Positions 45,640 to 54,489 of a stretch of 64,000 nucleotides of DNA are shown here, one piece after another; within the stretch, counting starts at the first letter, position 1; every line of letters begins with the position of its first letter. The stretch lies in the NCBI GenBank assembly GCA_016931615.1, contig JAFGEL010000062.1, positions 151,837-215,836 on the forward strand, given 5' to 3'. The notes under the pieces are model-generated. The model ran no database searches. It worked only from the letters and a program-made list of their open reading frames with translations, and had not been told where the DNA came from. The position numbers were made by a program, and so were the translations under genes. This DNA comes from Desulfuromonadales bacterium (GTDB lineage Bacteria > Desulfobacterota > Desulfuromonadia > Desulfuromonadales > Geopsychrobacteraceae).

Positions 45640-46770
45640 ATGGCAATGAAAGTCATGACCATAGTAGGTACGCGCCCCGAGATTATCAAGATGAGCCGTG
45701 TGATTGCTGAGTTTGATCGCCAGTTCAAACATATCCTGGTGCATTCTGGTCAGAATTATGACTATGAACTTAATCAGATTTTTTTCGATGATCTTGGCGT
45801 GCGTAAGCCAGATCACTTCCTCAATGTTGCGGGTGAAAGCTCGGCTAAAACGATCGCTAACGCGATCGCGGCAGCTGATGATGTTATCGTCAAGGAAATG
45901 CCGGATGCCGTGATGCTCTACGGTGACACCAATACTTGCATGGCTGTGATCGCCGCCAAGCGTCGTCGGGTGCCGGTTTTTCATATGGAGGCAGGCAACC
46001 GCTGCTTCGACCAACGAGTGCCCGAAGAGCTTAATCGTAAAGTTCTGGACCATCTGAGTGATATCAATTTAGTGTTGACGGAGCATGCTCGCCGTTATCT
46101 GCTCGATGAAGGAATCCGCCCTGAGACTATCATGAAGACCGGTTCGCACATGCACGAGGTCATCAGTCATTACCATGACAAGATTATGGAATCGATGATT
46201 CTTGAGAAGCTGGGGTTAGAAGAGGGGAAGTTTTTTATCGTTTCAACTCACCGAGAGGAGAACATCGACGATGAAATCAATCTCAACAACCTGATCGATA
46301 GCCTTCATCAACTCGGACAGAAATATAACTATCCTATCATAGTCTCGACTCACCCGCGCACACGTAAACGTCTTGAATCGCTCGGAATTGATATACCGTT
46401 AGTCCGGTTCTTACCGCCTTTTGGCTTTTTCGATTACTTGAAGCTTCAAACTGCTGCGACCTGTGTTGTTTCGGATAGCGGAACGATTGCCGAAGAGGCT
46501 TCTTTACTAAATCTGCCGGCGGTAACGATCCGCAATGCGCATGAGCGACCCGAGGGGATGGATGAGGGGACCGTTGTTATGTGTGGTTTGCGTGCTGAGC
46601 GTGTTCTGGAGGCTATAGAACTGGTTGTCTCACAACATGACCGTGAGGTCCGGACCATTCCTCCGGTCGCTGATTATGAGGGGGGGCCTGTGTCTAAACA
46701 GGTGGCCCGAATTGTCCAAAGTTACGTTGATTACGTTAAACGTACAGTTTGGCACGAGATACCGAAATGA
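45640..46770 (+). CDS. UDP-N-acetyl sugar C2-epimerase (WecB/WbjD/WbvD family)
   Basis: A 376-residue member of the UDP-GlcNAc 2-epimerase family. It has IVGTRPEIIKMSRVI, the HMEAGNRCFDQRVPEE core, STHREEN with the uridine-binding histidine, and VVSDSGTIAEEA. As third gene after an FnlA-type dehydratase and a reductase it should epimerise C2 of the L-amino sugar, not make UDP-ManNAc. ATG 45640 has AGAGGAA upstream; ATG 45646 is possible. Confidence 0.88.
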   Translation: MAMKVMTIVGTRPEIIKMSRVIAEFDRQFKHILVHSGQNYDYELNQIFFDDLGVRKPDHFLNVAGESSAKTIANAIAAADDVIVKEMPDAVMLYGDTNTCMAVIAAKRRRVPVFHMEAGNRCFDQRVPEELNRKVLDHLSDINLVLTEHARRYLLDEGIRPETIMKTGSHMHEVISHYHDKIMESMILEKLGLEEGKFFIVSTHREENIDDEINLNNLIDSLHQLGQKYNYPIIVSTHPRTRKRLESLGIDIPLVRFLPPFGFFDYLKLQTAATCVVSDSGTIAEEASLLNLPAVTIRNAHERPEGMDEGTVVMCGLRAERVLEAIELVVSQHDREVRTIPPVADYEGGPVSKQVARIVQSYVDYVKRTVWHEIPK

Positions 46771-46804
46771 CGATATTGCTCTTGAGATATTTCAAGGTGG
46801 CGCA

Positions 46805-48328
46805 GTGAGAACAGGCAGGTTCCTGCGTCAGGTAGGCTTCATATTTGTCTTGATGGTATTGGCAAAAATTGCAGCCTTCGCAAAAGACGTGCTGCTTTCT
46901 CTCCAGTTTGGTGCAGGGTGGCAGACCGACGCTTATTTTATCGCCAACACCATTCCCGGGTTTGTCTTCGGGGGGGTTTTGGCAACGATTAGCATGGTGT
47001 TCTTGCCGGTGTTCAAGCGTGCCTTGCATGATAACGAAGAAGCCGCGGCGACGACCTATCGCACTGCGGCGGTTTGTTATACAGTACTGAGTGCGGGCCT
47101 GGGTTCGCTCACCTTTGTGTGTGCAGGGTACATTGTTTCGTTACTGGCACCGGATCTGCCGTTTGGGACCAAAGACCTCGCAGTGAACATGACGCGGATT
47201 ATGGCGTTCAGCTTTGTCTTTTCGGGTTGGGTCGGATTGCAGAATGCTGTACTGCAATCCCACAAACTATTTATCTGGCCGCAGATTGTTCAGGTTTTTA
47301 ATCATCTTTTCGTCATAATTGGGCTTGCGCTAGCGTTGCTGACTGATGGGTCGATTGCCCTGTTGGTCTACGCTGCGGTAATTGGATGGGCAGTTACCGC
47401 GCCGATGGTGTCGTTGCGTTCTGCGGCGTTCTGGCCAAAGGCAAAGGTTGCGTGGATTAACCGGAAAACTGCTTTTTCGTTGGTAGCTCTGTCTTTTCCG
47501 GTGTTTCTCAGCCTGTCGCTTGACCAGGTTAATGTTCTGGTAGGTACTTACTTGGGTTCGTCTTTCCCCGAAGGTTCTATTTCACACCTGAACTATGCTT
47601 CACGGTTGACGCTATTACTTTCGTCCGTATTTGCGCTGGTCATTGCCTATGTGCTGTTTCCTTACCTGACCGAGAGTGTTGTCGCCAAAAATGTTGCGAA
47701 AACGAGGCACTTCCTGGCGCAGGCGGTGATAGCAGTGTTGTTGTTGTCAGCACCGCTTCTTATTGTCAGTCTCTGTATGGGGGAGGAGTTTATCACCTTT
47801 GTCTTCCAGCGAGGGGCTTTTCGGTCTGAAGATGCGGTGGCCTCTGGGGTTGTGCTGGCATATTTCTCGCCGGTTATCGTTCTTGCTGGGGTGCGAGAAG
47901 TCCTCAATCGTTTGTTTCTTGCCTTGCAGCAGGCCGGTGCATTGCTGTTTTTTGGGGTGTTGGCAATGGTGGTCAATATCGGAGCGAGTGTTTACTTCAG
48001 TAGCCGAATCGGTTTGAAAGGGATTGCTTTGGGGATGACATGTGGTGCCTTGATCTATGTTTGTACTCAGGTCGCAATTATACTAACCCGTCATCGCAAT
48101 CTGCTTCACCGAGACCTGGTGCGGTGGCTGGTCGCAATCACTGTCTCATCGTTGACTTCGGCCATAGTTGGTCTGTGGATCGACAGGCAAGTGGTTATAG
48201 ATAATGTACGTCTGGATTTCCTTCTCAGTGCAATTACAGTAGTTGCGACTTTCAGTCTTGTCATTGCTTTGTTCTTTTTGGCATCCGAGCGCCTACGAGG
48301 CGTCTTTAAAATGGAAACCGAATCGTGA
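46805..48328 (+). CDS. MurJ/MviN-family lipid flippase, probably O-unit flippase
   Basis: A 507-residue integral membrane protein of the MOP superfamily with about 14 hydrophobic segments. It shows the N-terminal DVLLSLQFGAGWQTDAYF segment, like MurJ (LAxxFGxGxxxDAFFxA). No other Wzx candidate is in the locus, so it may flip the O-unit here. GTG 46805 has AAGGTGG before it; the longer frame overlaps wecB by 146 bases and lacks a site. The stop overlaps the next gene by four bases. Confidence 0.85.
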   Translation: MRTGRFLRQVGFIFVLMVLAKIAAFAKDVLLSLQFGAGWQTDAYFIANTIPGFVFGGVLATISMVFLPVFKRALHDNEEAAATTYRTAAVCYTVLSAGLGSLTFVCAGYIVSLLAPDLPFGTKDLAVNMTRIMAFSFVFSGWVGLQNAVLQSHKLFIWPQIVQVFNHLFVIIGLALALLTDGSIALLVYAAVIGWAVTAPMVSLRSAAFWPKAKVAWINRKTAFSLVALSFPVFLSLSLDQVNVLVGTYLGSSFPEGSISHLNYASRLTLLLSSVFALVIAYVLFPYLTESVVAKNVAKTRHFLAQAVIAVLLLSAPLLIVSLCMGEEFITFVFQRGAFRSEDAVASGVVLAYFSPVIVLAGVREVLNRLFLALQQAGALLFFGVLAMVVNIGASVYFSSRIGLKGIALGMTCGALIYVCTQVAIILTRHRNLLHRDLVRWLVAITVSSLTSAIVGLWIDRQVVIDNVRLDFLLSAITVVATFSLVIALFFLASERLRGVFKMETES

Positions 48329-49566
48329 ACCGCAATGTTGTCTTGTATGTCGGTGCATTTGAACTGCCCGATCTCAACGCTGCAGCGCAACGAGTTAGGG
48401 CGAATGCTAGTATCCTCAAGGCTTTGGGATACGAAGTTGTCCTTGTCGGTCGGAATGCCTCGTCCTCAATGCCTGCTAACCAGTTGCATAAGGCCTGTTT
48501 CCCGGGGCTTGAATTCGAATGCTGGGAGATGGGGCAGCCGTCCACTCAAAGTGAATGGCTTCGCTATATTGTTAGCGTGTCTGCTATCCGCAAGCTGATT
48601 GCAACCCACTATTCGGGGCGTGTTCATTCGATCATTTGCTACAATTTTCCAGCGGTGGCGCAATTAAGGATCAAGGGGCTCGCTCAAAGAGTTGGTGCCC
48701 GAGCAATGGCCGATGTCACAGAGTGGTACCAAACTCTCAAACTTACTTCACTTGCTCCAGTTATCAAGAACCTCGATACGTGGTTTCGTATGCGGGTAGT
48801 TAACCCGCGGATGGATGCACTGATCACTACCAGTCGCTATCTGACCCGTTACTATGCCAGGTGGTTTGATGATCTTGTTGAATTGCCGACATTGATTGAG
48901 CATGATCCTAATGATCTTTCGGGACTTAAGGCCACACCTGATGGTCAGCCGAAGAGACTTTTTTACGGAGGATCAGTAATTAACAAAAGGGTTCTTGCGC
49001 GGGAAAAAGGTGGCCTTAAAGATCGGATCGACTGGGTCATCGAGTTGTTGGACGCTGTAAAACAGTCGGGCGACGATTTCCGATTTGATATATACGGTGT
49101 CGAGCGTGAGGATTACCTCGACTACTTCCCTCAACACGCACCCCTCCTCCGCCGATTGGGTGAGAGCGTTAACTTCCACGGTCGTCAACCGCGTCAGCTA
49201 TTGTTAAAGGCCCAGCGTGAAGCAGATTTTTCGATGTTTATGCGTTCGGAGATGCGCACAACGCTAGCGGGCTTTCCGACTAAGTTTTCAGAATCTATAA
49301 GTTGCGGTACGCCGGTATTGACCAATCCTCTTGAAAACTTAATTCCTTACATGCATGAAGGCTTCAACTGCGAAAGTCTCGATTATGCTGAGTTCGATAC
49401 GGCGGTGAATAATATCAGAAGATGTTTAGCTCTTACTTCCGAGGAGGTGTTGCGTCGTAAGCAAGCCTGTCGCTGCTCGGCGCGATTCCATCCAATGAGT
49501 TTCGTCGAAATCACACAATCTCTTTTCCCGATGGTGGCATCGTCGAAGGAAATCCTGCGCGTCTGA
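48325..49566 (+). CDS. GT-B fold glycosyltransferase (GT4-like)
   Basis: A 413-residue enzyme with the GT-B build: an N-terminal domain with NAAAQRVRANASIL and ADVTEWY, and a C-terminal domain with RLFYGGSV, FHGRQP and FPTKFSESISCGTPVLTN, where the glutamate of SES takes the place of the GT4 E-x7-E first residue. Donor and acceptor are unknown. It overlaps the flippase by four bases. Confidence 0.83.
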   Translation: MNRNVVLYVGAFELPDLNAAAQRVRANASILKALGYEVVLVGRNASSSMPANQLHKACFPGLEFECWEMGQPSTQSEWLRYIVSVSAIRKLIATHYSGRVHSIICYNFPAVAQLRIKGLAQRVGARAMADVTEWYQTLKLTSLAPVIKNLDTWFRMRVVNPRMDALITTSRYLTRYYARWFDDLVELPTLIEHDPNDLSGLKATPDGQPKRLFYGGSVINKRVLAREKGGLKDRIDWVIELLDAVKQSGDDFRFDIYGVEREDYLDYFPQHAPLLRRLGESVNFHGRQPRQLLLKAQREADFSMFMRSEMRTTLAGFPTKFSESISCGTPVLTNPLENLIPYMHEGFNCESLDYAEFDTAVNNIRRCLALTSEEVLRRKQACRCSARFHPMSFVEITQSLFPMVASSKEILRV

Positions 49567-49647
49567 TAAAAACACCGAGGAGTTTCTGTAGTTTGCTTCT
49601 GAGAAATCGCTTAAAATAGGGCATCTCCCCGATATGGAATATGTATA

Positions 49648-51000
49648 GTGCCTGTTAAACAAACCTCAATAGAGAATAGAAGCCTGCGTAATGCTCCGAT
49701 GTTTGGCGTCGTTAGTTACTTGCTTTTGGGCGTCGGCGTCGCAACCTTTGGCCCTCTGAAGTATCAGGGTTACCGTGTAGATCTAGTATTGCCCTTTATG
49801 CTATTTGTCATCATGGCCTTCAGTGTCGGGTACGTGCTCGGATCGCGAACTCGACCACTCGCTCGCGTTATGCTCAAAAAAGGTCACTGCCACGCCGAGT
49901 TGAAGATGTTTTTTTGTGCGTGCCTGTTCGCTTCAATTTTACTCATGAGCTATGAAATTCTGTTCGCTGCTTTTCAAGGAGGATTAAGCTTTAGTTTTTC
50001 AGGTGGGGCCGAAAATTATTTTGCTGCATATACGGACTATGAGCGGAATTCGGGAAATTACAGTGCGCACTTTCTCCTTATGTCAATTGGAGCGTTACCT
50101 CTCTTCACAGCCCAGGTACTAGGTATTCTATACTTCAAAGACCTTAGTCGCCTTTCGCGCCTTGCCGTGGTCTTCCTTTTTGTCTCCAGCTTACTCGTCT
50201 ATGTGCTGGGTGGCGGTAAGCAGAAGCAATTTGGAGACATCATTATCTATGTTGTGTCTGTGGTCATAGCGAAACAGGCTATGACCGGGCGCTTGACATT
50301 TGCAACCTTGATGAAAGTTGCTCTGGTCTTATGTGCAGGCATCTCCGTCCTTCTCGCCCTTCTTACATATCGCTATCGAGCGATTGGTGTTAGCCTCGCC
50401 AATTTGAACGAAAAACTACATCCGTTGATGCATTACCAGGAGATTGAGTTTTTGAATGGGATTTTGAACAAGGCGATTTTTTTTCCAATTGTGATGTTTT
50501 CTGGTTACCTTGGGCAGGGGTATTATGGGTTGGCGCTCTCACTGGAACAACCATTTACTTGGACCTGTTTTGCCGGGTCTTCATATTCTGTTTCTGTTAT
50601 TCTTAACCGTTTCTTCGGTGTTGAATTCTGGGTTACTCACAATTATCCCTATCTCGTGGGTTTCGCAACAGACTGGAACCAATCTAAGTGGCACACGGTC
50701 TTTTCCTGGTTGGCATCTGATCTGACGTTTCCGGGGGTAATCGTTTTTATGGGATTTATAGGGTTCCTTTATGGTCGCGTTTGGCGTGAGATTTTGTTGT
50801 ATCGAAATCCGCTTTCAGTAATGGTCTTTGCGATGATGAATATCGGTTGGGCCTACGCACCGGCTAATAACCAATTGATGCACTCGCCCGGTGCACTTTT
50901 TACGACTCTGGCCACACTGTTGGTGTATTTTTGTTTTCACGTTAATTTCAATGTAGACCCAACGACCCTGAATCTCAGATCTAGCCGGTTGCGGGTTTGA
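49648..51000 (+). CDS. O-antigen polymerase candidate (Wzy type)
   Basis: A 450-residue integral membrane protein with about 11-12 hydrophobic segments and a large extracytoplasmic region with WVTHNYPYLVG and a WLASDLTFPG segment. Wzy proteins share little sequence; the topology and the place between a flippase/glycosyltransferase pair and other O-antigen genes are the basis for this call. It starts with GTG 49648; the ribosome site is weak. The 158-base gap after it is AT-rich and holds no gene that I can see. Confidence 0.75.
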   Translation: MPVKQTSIENRSLRNAPMFGVVSYLLLGVGVATFGPLKYQGYRVDLVLPFMLFVIMAFSVGYVLGSRTRPLARVMLKKGHCHAELKMFFCACLFASILLMSYEILFAAFQGGLSFSFSGGAENYFAAYTDYERNSGNYSAHFLLMSIGALPLFTAQVLGILYFKDLSRLSRLAVVFLFVSSLLVYVLGGGKQKQFGDIIIYVVSVVIAKQAMTGRLTFATLMKVALVLCAGISVLLALLTYRYRAIGVSLANLNEKLHPLMHYQEIEFLNGILNKAIFFPIVMFSGYLGQGYYGLALSLEQPFTWTCFAGSSYSVSVILNRFFGVEFWVTHNYPYLVGFATDWNQSKWHTVFSWLASDLTFPGVIVFMGFIGFLYGRVWREILLYRNPLSVMVFAMMNIGWAYAPANNQLMHSPGALFTTLATLLVYFCFHVNFNVDPTTLNLRSSRLRV

Positions 51001-51158
51001 ATTGTCATCATGAATACTGAGTCAACTGATACTCATATTAGGCGATAAAAGAATAGCCGCTTCGATAAATATAAAAAAGCAATTCAATTAACAGTTTGTG
51101 ATAAAGCACACCAATGTTAATGAGCTATCATGTTAGCTAATTTTTACGAGCAGTAGTA

Positions 51159-52301
51159 ATGTCAAATGAAAAATCAATTAAATTTCTTCTTGTCGCCGGC
51201 TATCCTGACTCGCTCTTGAATTTTCGAGGTCAGCTTATTGACAGACTTGTAGCTGCAGGTCTAACTGTCCATGTTGCTGCGCCAGATTTACGTGAGGGCA
51301 AGATACGGAGTCTGCTGGAAGCGAAAGGGGCGGTTGTTCATAATCTTCCTTTGCAAAGGGTAGGCTTGAATCCTGCGAAGGATTCGATTTCGTTAATGCG
51401 TCTTTGGAGAATGATGCGGAGTATTGATCCCGACTATTTTTTAGGATATACAATAAAACCCGTTATTTACGGTTCTTTGGCTGCATTCGCCGCGCGAATT
51501 TCTCACCGTTATGCTCTTATAACTGGGCTCGGATACGCATTTACCGGCACAGAAAAGAAGGGAGTTCGACGATTTATACGTTCGTTGGTTCAGCATTTAT
51601 ACGCTGTTGCCCTTAAGCGGGCCCATAAAGTTTTCTTCCAAAACCCCGATGATCAAGCATTATTTCGTGCCCTTAAGATTCTCAAACCTGGCGTGGTTTC
51701 ACGTGTTGTGAATGGTTCAGGGGTTGATGTTGGTTCATTTGCCGTTGTCCCTTTTCCTTCTGCTCCTATACGCTTTCTTCTTATTGCTCGTTTATTGGGC
51801 GACAAGGGCGTTCGTGAATATGTGGAAGCTGCTCGCCAAATACGAGTTTTTAATTCTTCTGTTCGCTTTCATTTGGTCGGATGGATAGATGAGAATCCAG
51901 ACTCTGTAACGCAGCAGGAACTGGATAATTGGATTGACGAGGGTGTCGTGGAATTTGACGGCAAGCTGAGTGATGTCCGTCCGGCACTTGCCAAATGCAG
52001 TGTTTATGTGTTGCCATCCTATCGTGAGGGGACACCACGAACGGTGTTGGAGGCGATGGCAATGGGGAGACCTGTTATTACGACAGATGCACCTGGTTGC
52101 CGTGAAACTGTTATTGATGGTGATAATGGTTTTTTGGTGCCAGTTAAATCTGTTGACGGTTTAGTGGAGGCGATGGAAAAATTTATTAGCCAACCTGACT
52201 TGATCGAACAAATGGGGAAACGGTCCAGAGTTATTGCTGAAGAAAAATATGATGTGCATAAGGTAAATGCATTTATGTTAAAAGAGATGGGGATTCAGTG
52301 A
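51159..52301 (+). CDS. GT4-family glycosyltransferase, PglA-like
   Basis: A 380-residue GT-B enzyme. The N-terminal half has LLNFRGQLIDRLVAAG and ITGLGYAFTG, and the C-terminal half has IARLLGDKGVREYVEAA and PSYREGTPRTVLEAMAMGRP with the E-x7-E motif. This pattern is that of PglA and related enzymes that add the second sugar to Und-PP-bacillosamine. Its stop overlaps the initiating transferase gene, and PglD-, PglE- and PglF-like genes follow, as in pgl loci. Substrate use is inferred. Confidence 0.86.
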   Translation: MSNEKSIKFLLVAGYPDSLLNFRGQLIDRLVAAGLTVHVAAPDLREGKIRSLLEAKGAVVHNLPLQRVGLNPAKDSISLMRLWRMMRSIDPDYFLGYTIKPVIYGSLAAFAARISHRYALITGLGYAFTGTEKKGVRRFIRSLVQHLYAVALKRAHKVFFQNPDDQALFRALKILKPGVVSRVVNGSGVDVGSFAVVPFPSAPIRFLLIARLLGDKGVREYVEAARQIRVFNSSVRFHLVGWIDENPDSVTQQELDNWIDEGVVEFDGKLSDVRPALAKCSVYVLPSYREGTPRTVLEAMAMGRPVITTDAPGCRETVIDGDNGFLVPVKSVDGLVEAMEKFISQPDLIEQMGKRSRVIAEEKYDVHKVNAFMLKEMGIQ

Positions 52302-52894
52302 TGAAACGATTGATGGATATATTCGTTTCAAGCTGTGGGCTTTTATTTCTGTCCCCATTGCTGGTGCTTGTAACTATTCTGATTCGCGTAAAGTTGGGCA
52401 GTCCTGTTTTGTTTAAACAAGTTCGCCCCGGTTTTCATGGTAATGAGTTCGAAATGGTTAAGTTTCGCACCATGCTGGATGCTGAAGATAAAGAGGGTAA
52501 TCCGTTGCCAGATGAGCAGCGTATGACATCTTTTGGGCAATTGTTGCGTTCCACCAGCATTGATGAACTGCCTGAATTGTGGAACGTTCTCAAGGGTGAT
52601 ATGAGCCTAGTCGGCCCGCGCCCGTTGTTGATGGAATACCTGCCCCTATATAAAACTGAGCAGGCACGACGGCATGAGGTGCGACCTGGTGTCACTGGTT
52701 GGGCGCAGGTCAATGGGCGTAATGCGCTTTCTTGGGAAGAAAAGTTTAAATTGGATGTCTGGTATGTTGATAATCGTTCCTTTTGGCTGGATCTGAAAAT
52801 CCTTTTTTTGACGGTGAATAAGGTGTTTGTGCGCGAAGGTATCAGTGCTAAAGGGGAGGCAACAATGTCTAAATTTACTGGGAGCGAAAAATGA
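52301..52894 (+). CDS. Undecaprenyl-phosphate sugar-phosphate transferase, PglC-like (small form)
   Basis: Starts O-unit synthesis by moving a sugar phosphate from UDP-sugar to undecaprenyl phosphate. The 197-residue monotopic enzyme has a re-entrant N-terminal helix, KFRTM, the catalytic SIDELPELWNVLKGDMSLVGPRP core with Asp-Glu, and the RPGVTGWAQVNGRN segment. It is the minimal form (about 200 residues), as in PglC, which uses UDP-diNAcBac. The ATG at 52301 overlaps the upstream stop. Confidence 0.92.
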   Translation: MKRLMDIFVSSCGLLFLSPLLVLVTILIRVKLGSPVLFKQVRPGFHGNEFEMVKFRTMLDAEDKEGNPLPDEQRMTSFGQLLRSTSIDELPELWNVLKGDMSLVGPRPLLMEYLPLYKTEQARRHEVRPGVTGWAQVNGRNALSWEEKFKLDVWYVDNRSFWLDLKILFLTVNKVFVREGISAKGEATMSKFTGSEK

Positions 52895-53526
52895 AAGATT
52901 TAATAGTCGTTGGCGGGGGTGGTTTTGCTAAGGAAGTTATCTGGCTAGCTCAAGACTGTGGCTTTAATGTGATTGGTGCTTTGGATGATGCGTTCGAGAC
53001 ATCTGGTGAGAAAATTTATGGTGTTGAATTGTTAGGTAAGGTAAGTGACTGGACACGTTACAAAGAATGTTCTTTTGTCGTTGCTATAGGGGCTCCTCGT
53101 ACAAGGGCCACAGTTGTAGAAAAAATGAAAAATCTTGGGGATCCGGACTTTGCAACGCTGATTCATCCAAGTGTGAAGAAATCGGAATCAGTAAACGTTA
53201 GAGAAGGGACCATCATATGTGCTGGTACAATCTTAACAGTAGATATTGAAGTTGGGAGTCATGTCATTCTGAACCTTAATGTCACAGTCGGGCATGAGTC
53301 CGTTATTGGTGATTTTGTGACTGTTGCGCCTATGGTTGCGGTATCCGGTAACGTTAGTCTTGATGATTGTGTAGAGGTTGGTACGGGAGCCTCAATCAGG
53401 CAAGGCATTAGGCTACATCGCGGTTCAATGCTTGGCATGGGCAGTGTTTTAACAAAAGTAGTGCCTGAAAACGTTATTTTTGCGGGTGTTCCGGCTAAGA
53501 AATTGAAGGAGTTGCCAGAAGTATAA
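52891..53526 (+). CDS. Sugar O/N-acetyltransferase, PglD/NeuD family
   Basis: A 211-residue enzyme with an N-terminal Rossmann-like domain (VVGGGGFAKEVIWLA) that binds the UDP-sugar and a C-terminal left-handed beta-helix of hexapeptide repeats. The likely catalytic histidine is in NVTVGHESVIGDF, and the end APAKKL-like segment (GVPAKKLKEL) closes the helix. With an aminotransferase and a 4,6-dehydratase downstream it should acetylate UDP-4-amino-4,6-dideoxy-GlcNAc. It overlaps the transferase gene by four bases. Confidence 0.9.
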   Translation: MKDLIVVGGGGFAKEVIWLAQDCGFNVIGALDDAFETSGEKIYGVELLGKVSDWTRYKECSFVVAIGAPRTRATVVEKMKNLGDPDFATLIHPSVKKSESVNVREGTIICAGTILTVDIEVGSHVILNLNVTVGHESVIGDFVTVAPMVAVSGNVSLDDCVEVGTGASIRQGIRLHRGSMLGMGSVLTKVVPENVIFAGVPAKKLKELPEV

Positions 53527-53583
53527 TTTTATACTGTTGGTCATCATAGCCAGTATTGATTCAATTTCGAACAGGAGGACGGA

Positions 53584-54417
53584 ATGGAAGTTGCCGTTGT
53601 TGGCTTGGGTACTATCGGAATTAAATTGATAGAATATTTAGCTGAAAAGAATATAAATATTGTTGCATACAATCACAGAAATATAGATGCTAAAAAATCA
53701 GCTTTCACCTCCAATGTGGAAAAGAAAGTAAAATATGGCAAACTGTCTTACATTAATTTTGAACAATTAATAAATCGCGTTAGGTTTACATCTGAAATAA
53801 AAGATGTGAGTTCCTGTCCACTGATTTTAGAGTCTGCTAAAGAAACATATGATATAAAAAAAAATATATATGAACAACTGAAAAAAATATCAGGAAAAGA
53901 TTCATTATTAGCCACTACTACATCAAGCTTATCTCTTGATAAACTCAGTAAATTATTTCATCCCGATAAGTTTATAGGGATACATTTTTTTAACCCTCCA
54001 ACTAAAATGAAGCTTATTGAGCTCTCTTTTATGCCTCAAAATTCTGAGGCAGTGAAAAACACAGTATATAGATTTTTATCAAAACTAGATGATAAAAAAG
54101 TTATAGAAATACCTCCTGTTCAGGGATATATAGTGAATAATATACTCTTTAATTACATAAATTACGCAATTTTATATTCTTCAGAATATGAAGTTGGTTT
54201 TCAAAATATAGATGAGTCAATGAAACTAGGAACCAATGTTCCTATGGGGCCTTTGGAGTTGAGCGATTATATTGGTAATGACGTGACGTTACAAATTTTA
54301 ACTGAGCTGTATTCTGCAACAAATGACACCAGATTTAAACCACACGAGAAATTAGTTTCTATGGTCGAAGAAGGCTTGCTGGGCAGAAAAACTAAGGAAG
54401 GTTTTTATAAATATTAA
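53584..54417 (+). CDS. 3-hydroxyacyl-CoA dehydrogenase family protein, very AT-rich
   Basis: A 277-residue NAD-dependent dehydrogenase. The N-terminus has the Rossmann loop GLGTIG, the middle GIHFFNPPTKMKLIEL with the catalytic histidine and glutamate, then VNN in place of the usual VNR, and PMGPLELSDYIG. So the active-site set of 3-hydroxyacyl-CoA dehydrogenases is complete. Such an enzyme is unusual in an O-antigen locus; it might serve a 3-hydroxyacyl decoration of an amino sugar. The DNA is strikingly AT-rich, more than all neighbours, which suggests recent gain. AGGAGG lies before the ATG. Confidence 0.85.
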   Translation: MEVAVVGLGTIGIKLIEYLAEKNINIVAYNHRNIDAKKSAFTSNVEKKVKYGKLSYINFEQLINRVRFTSEIKDVSSCPLILESAKETYDIKKNIYEQLKKISGKDSLLATTTSSLSLDKLSKLFHPDKFIGIHFFNPPTKMKLIELSFMPQNSEAVKNTVYRFLSKLDDKKVIEIPPVQGYIVNNILFNYINYAILYSSEYEVGFQNIDESMKLGTNVPMGPLELSDYIGNDVTLQILTELYSATNDTRFKPHEKLVSMVEEGLLGRKTKEGFYKY

Positions 54418-54489
54418 AAAATCTGACCTATATTTTTTTACTCTTATTTCTCTTGCCAATAAATATGCACCCGTGATTGGAAATATATT

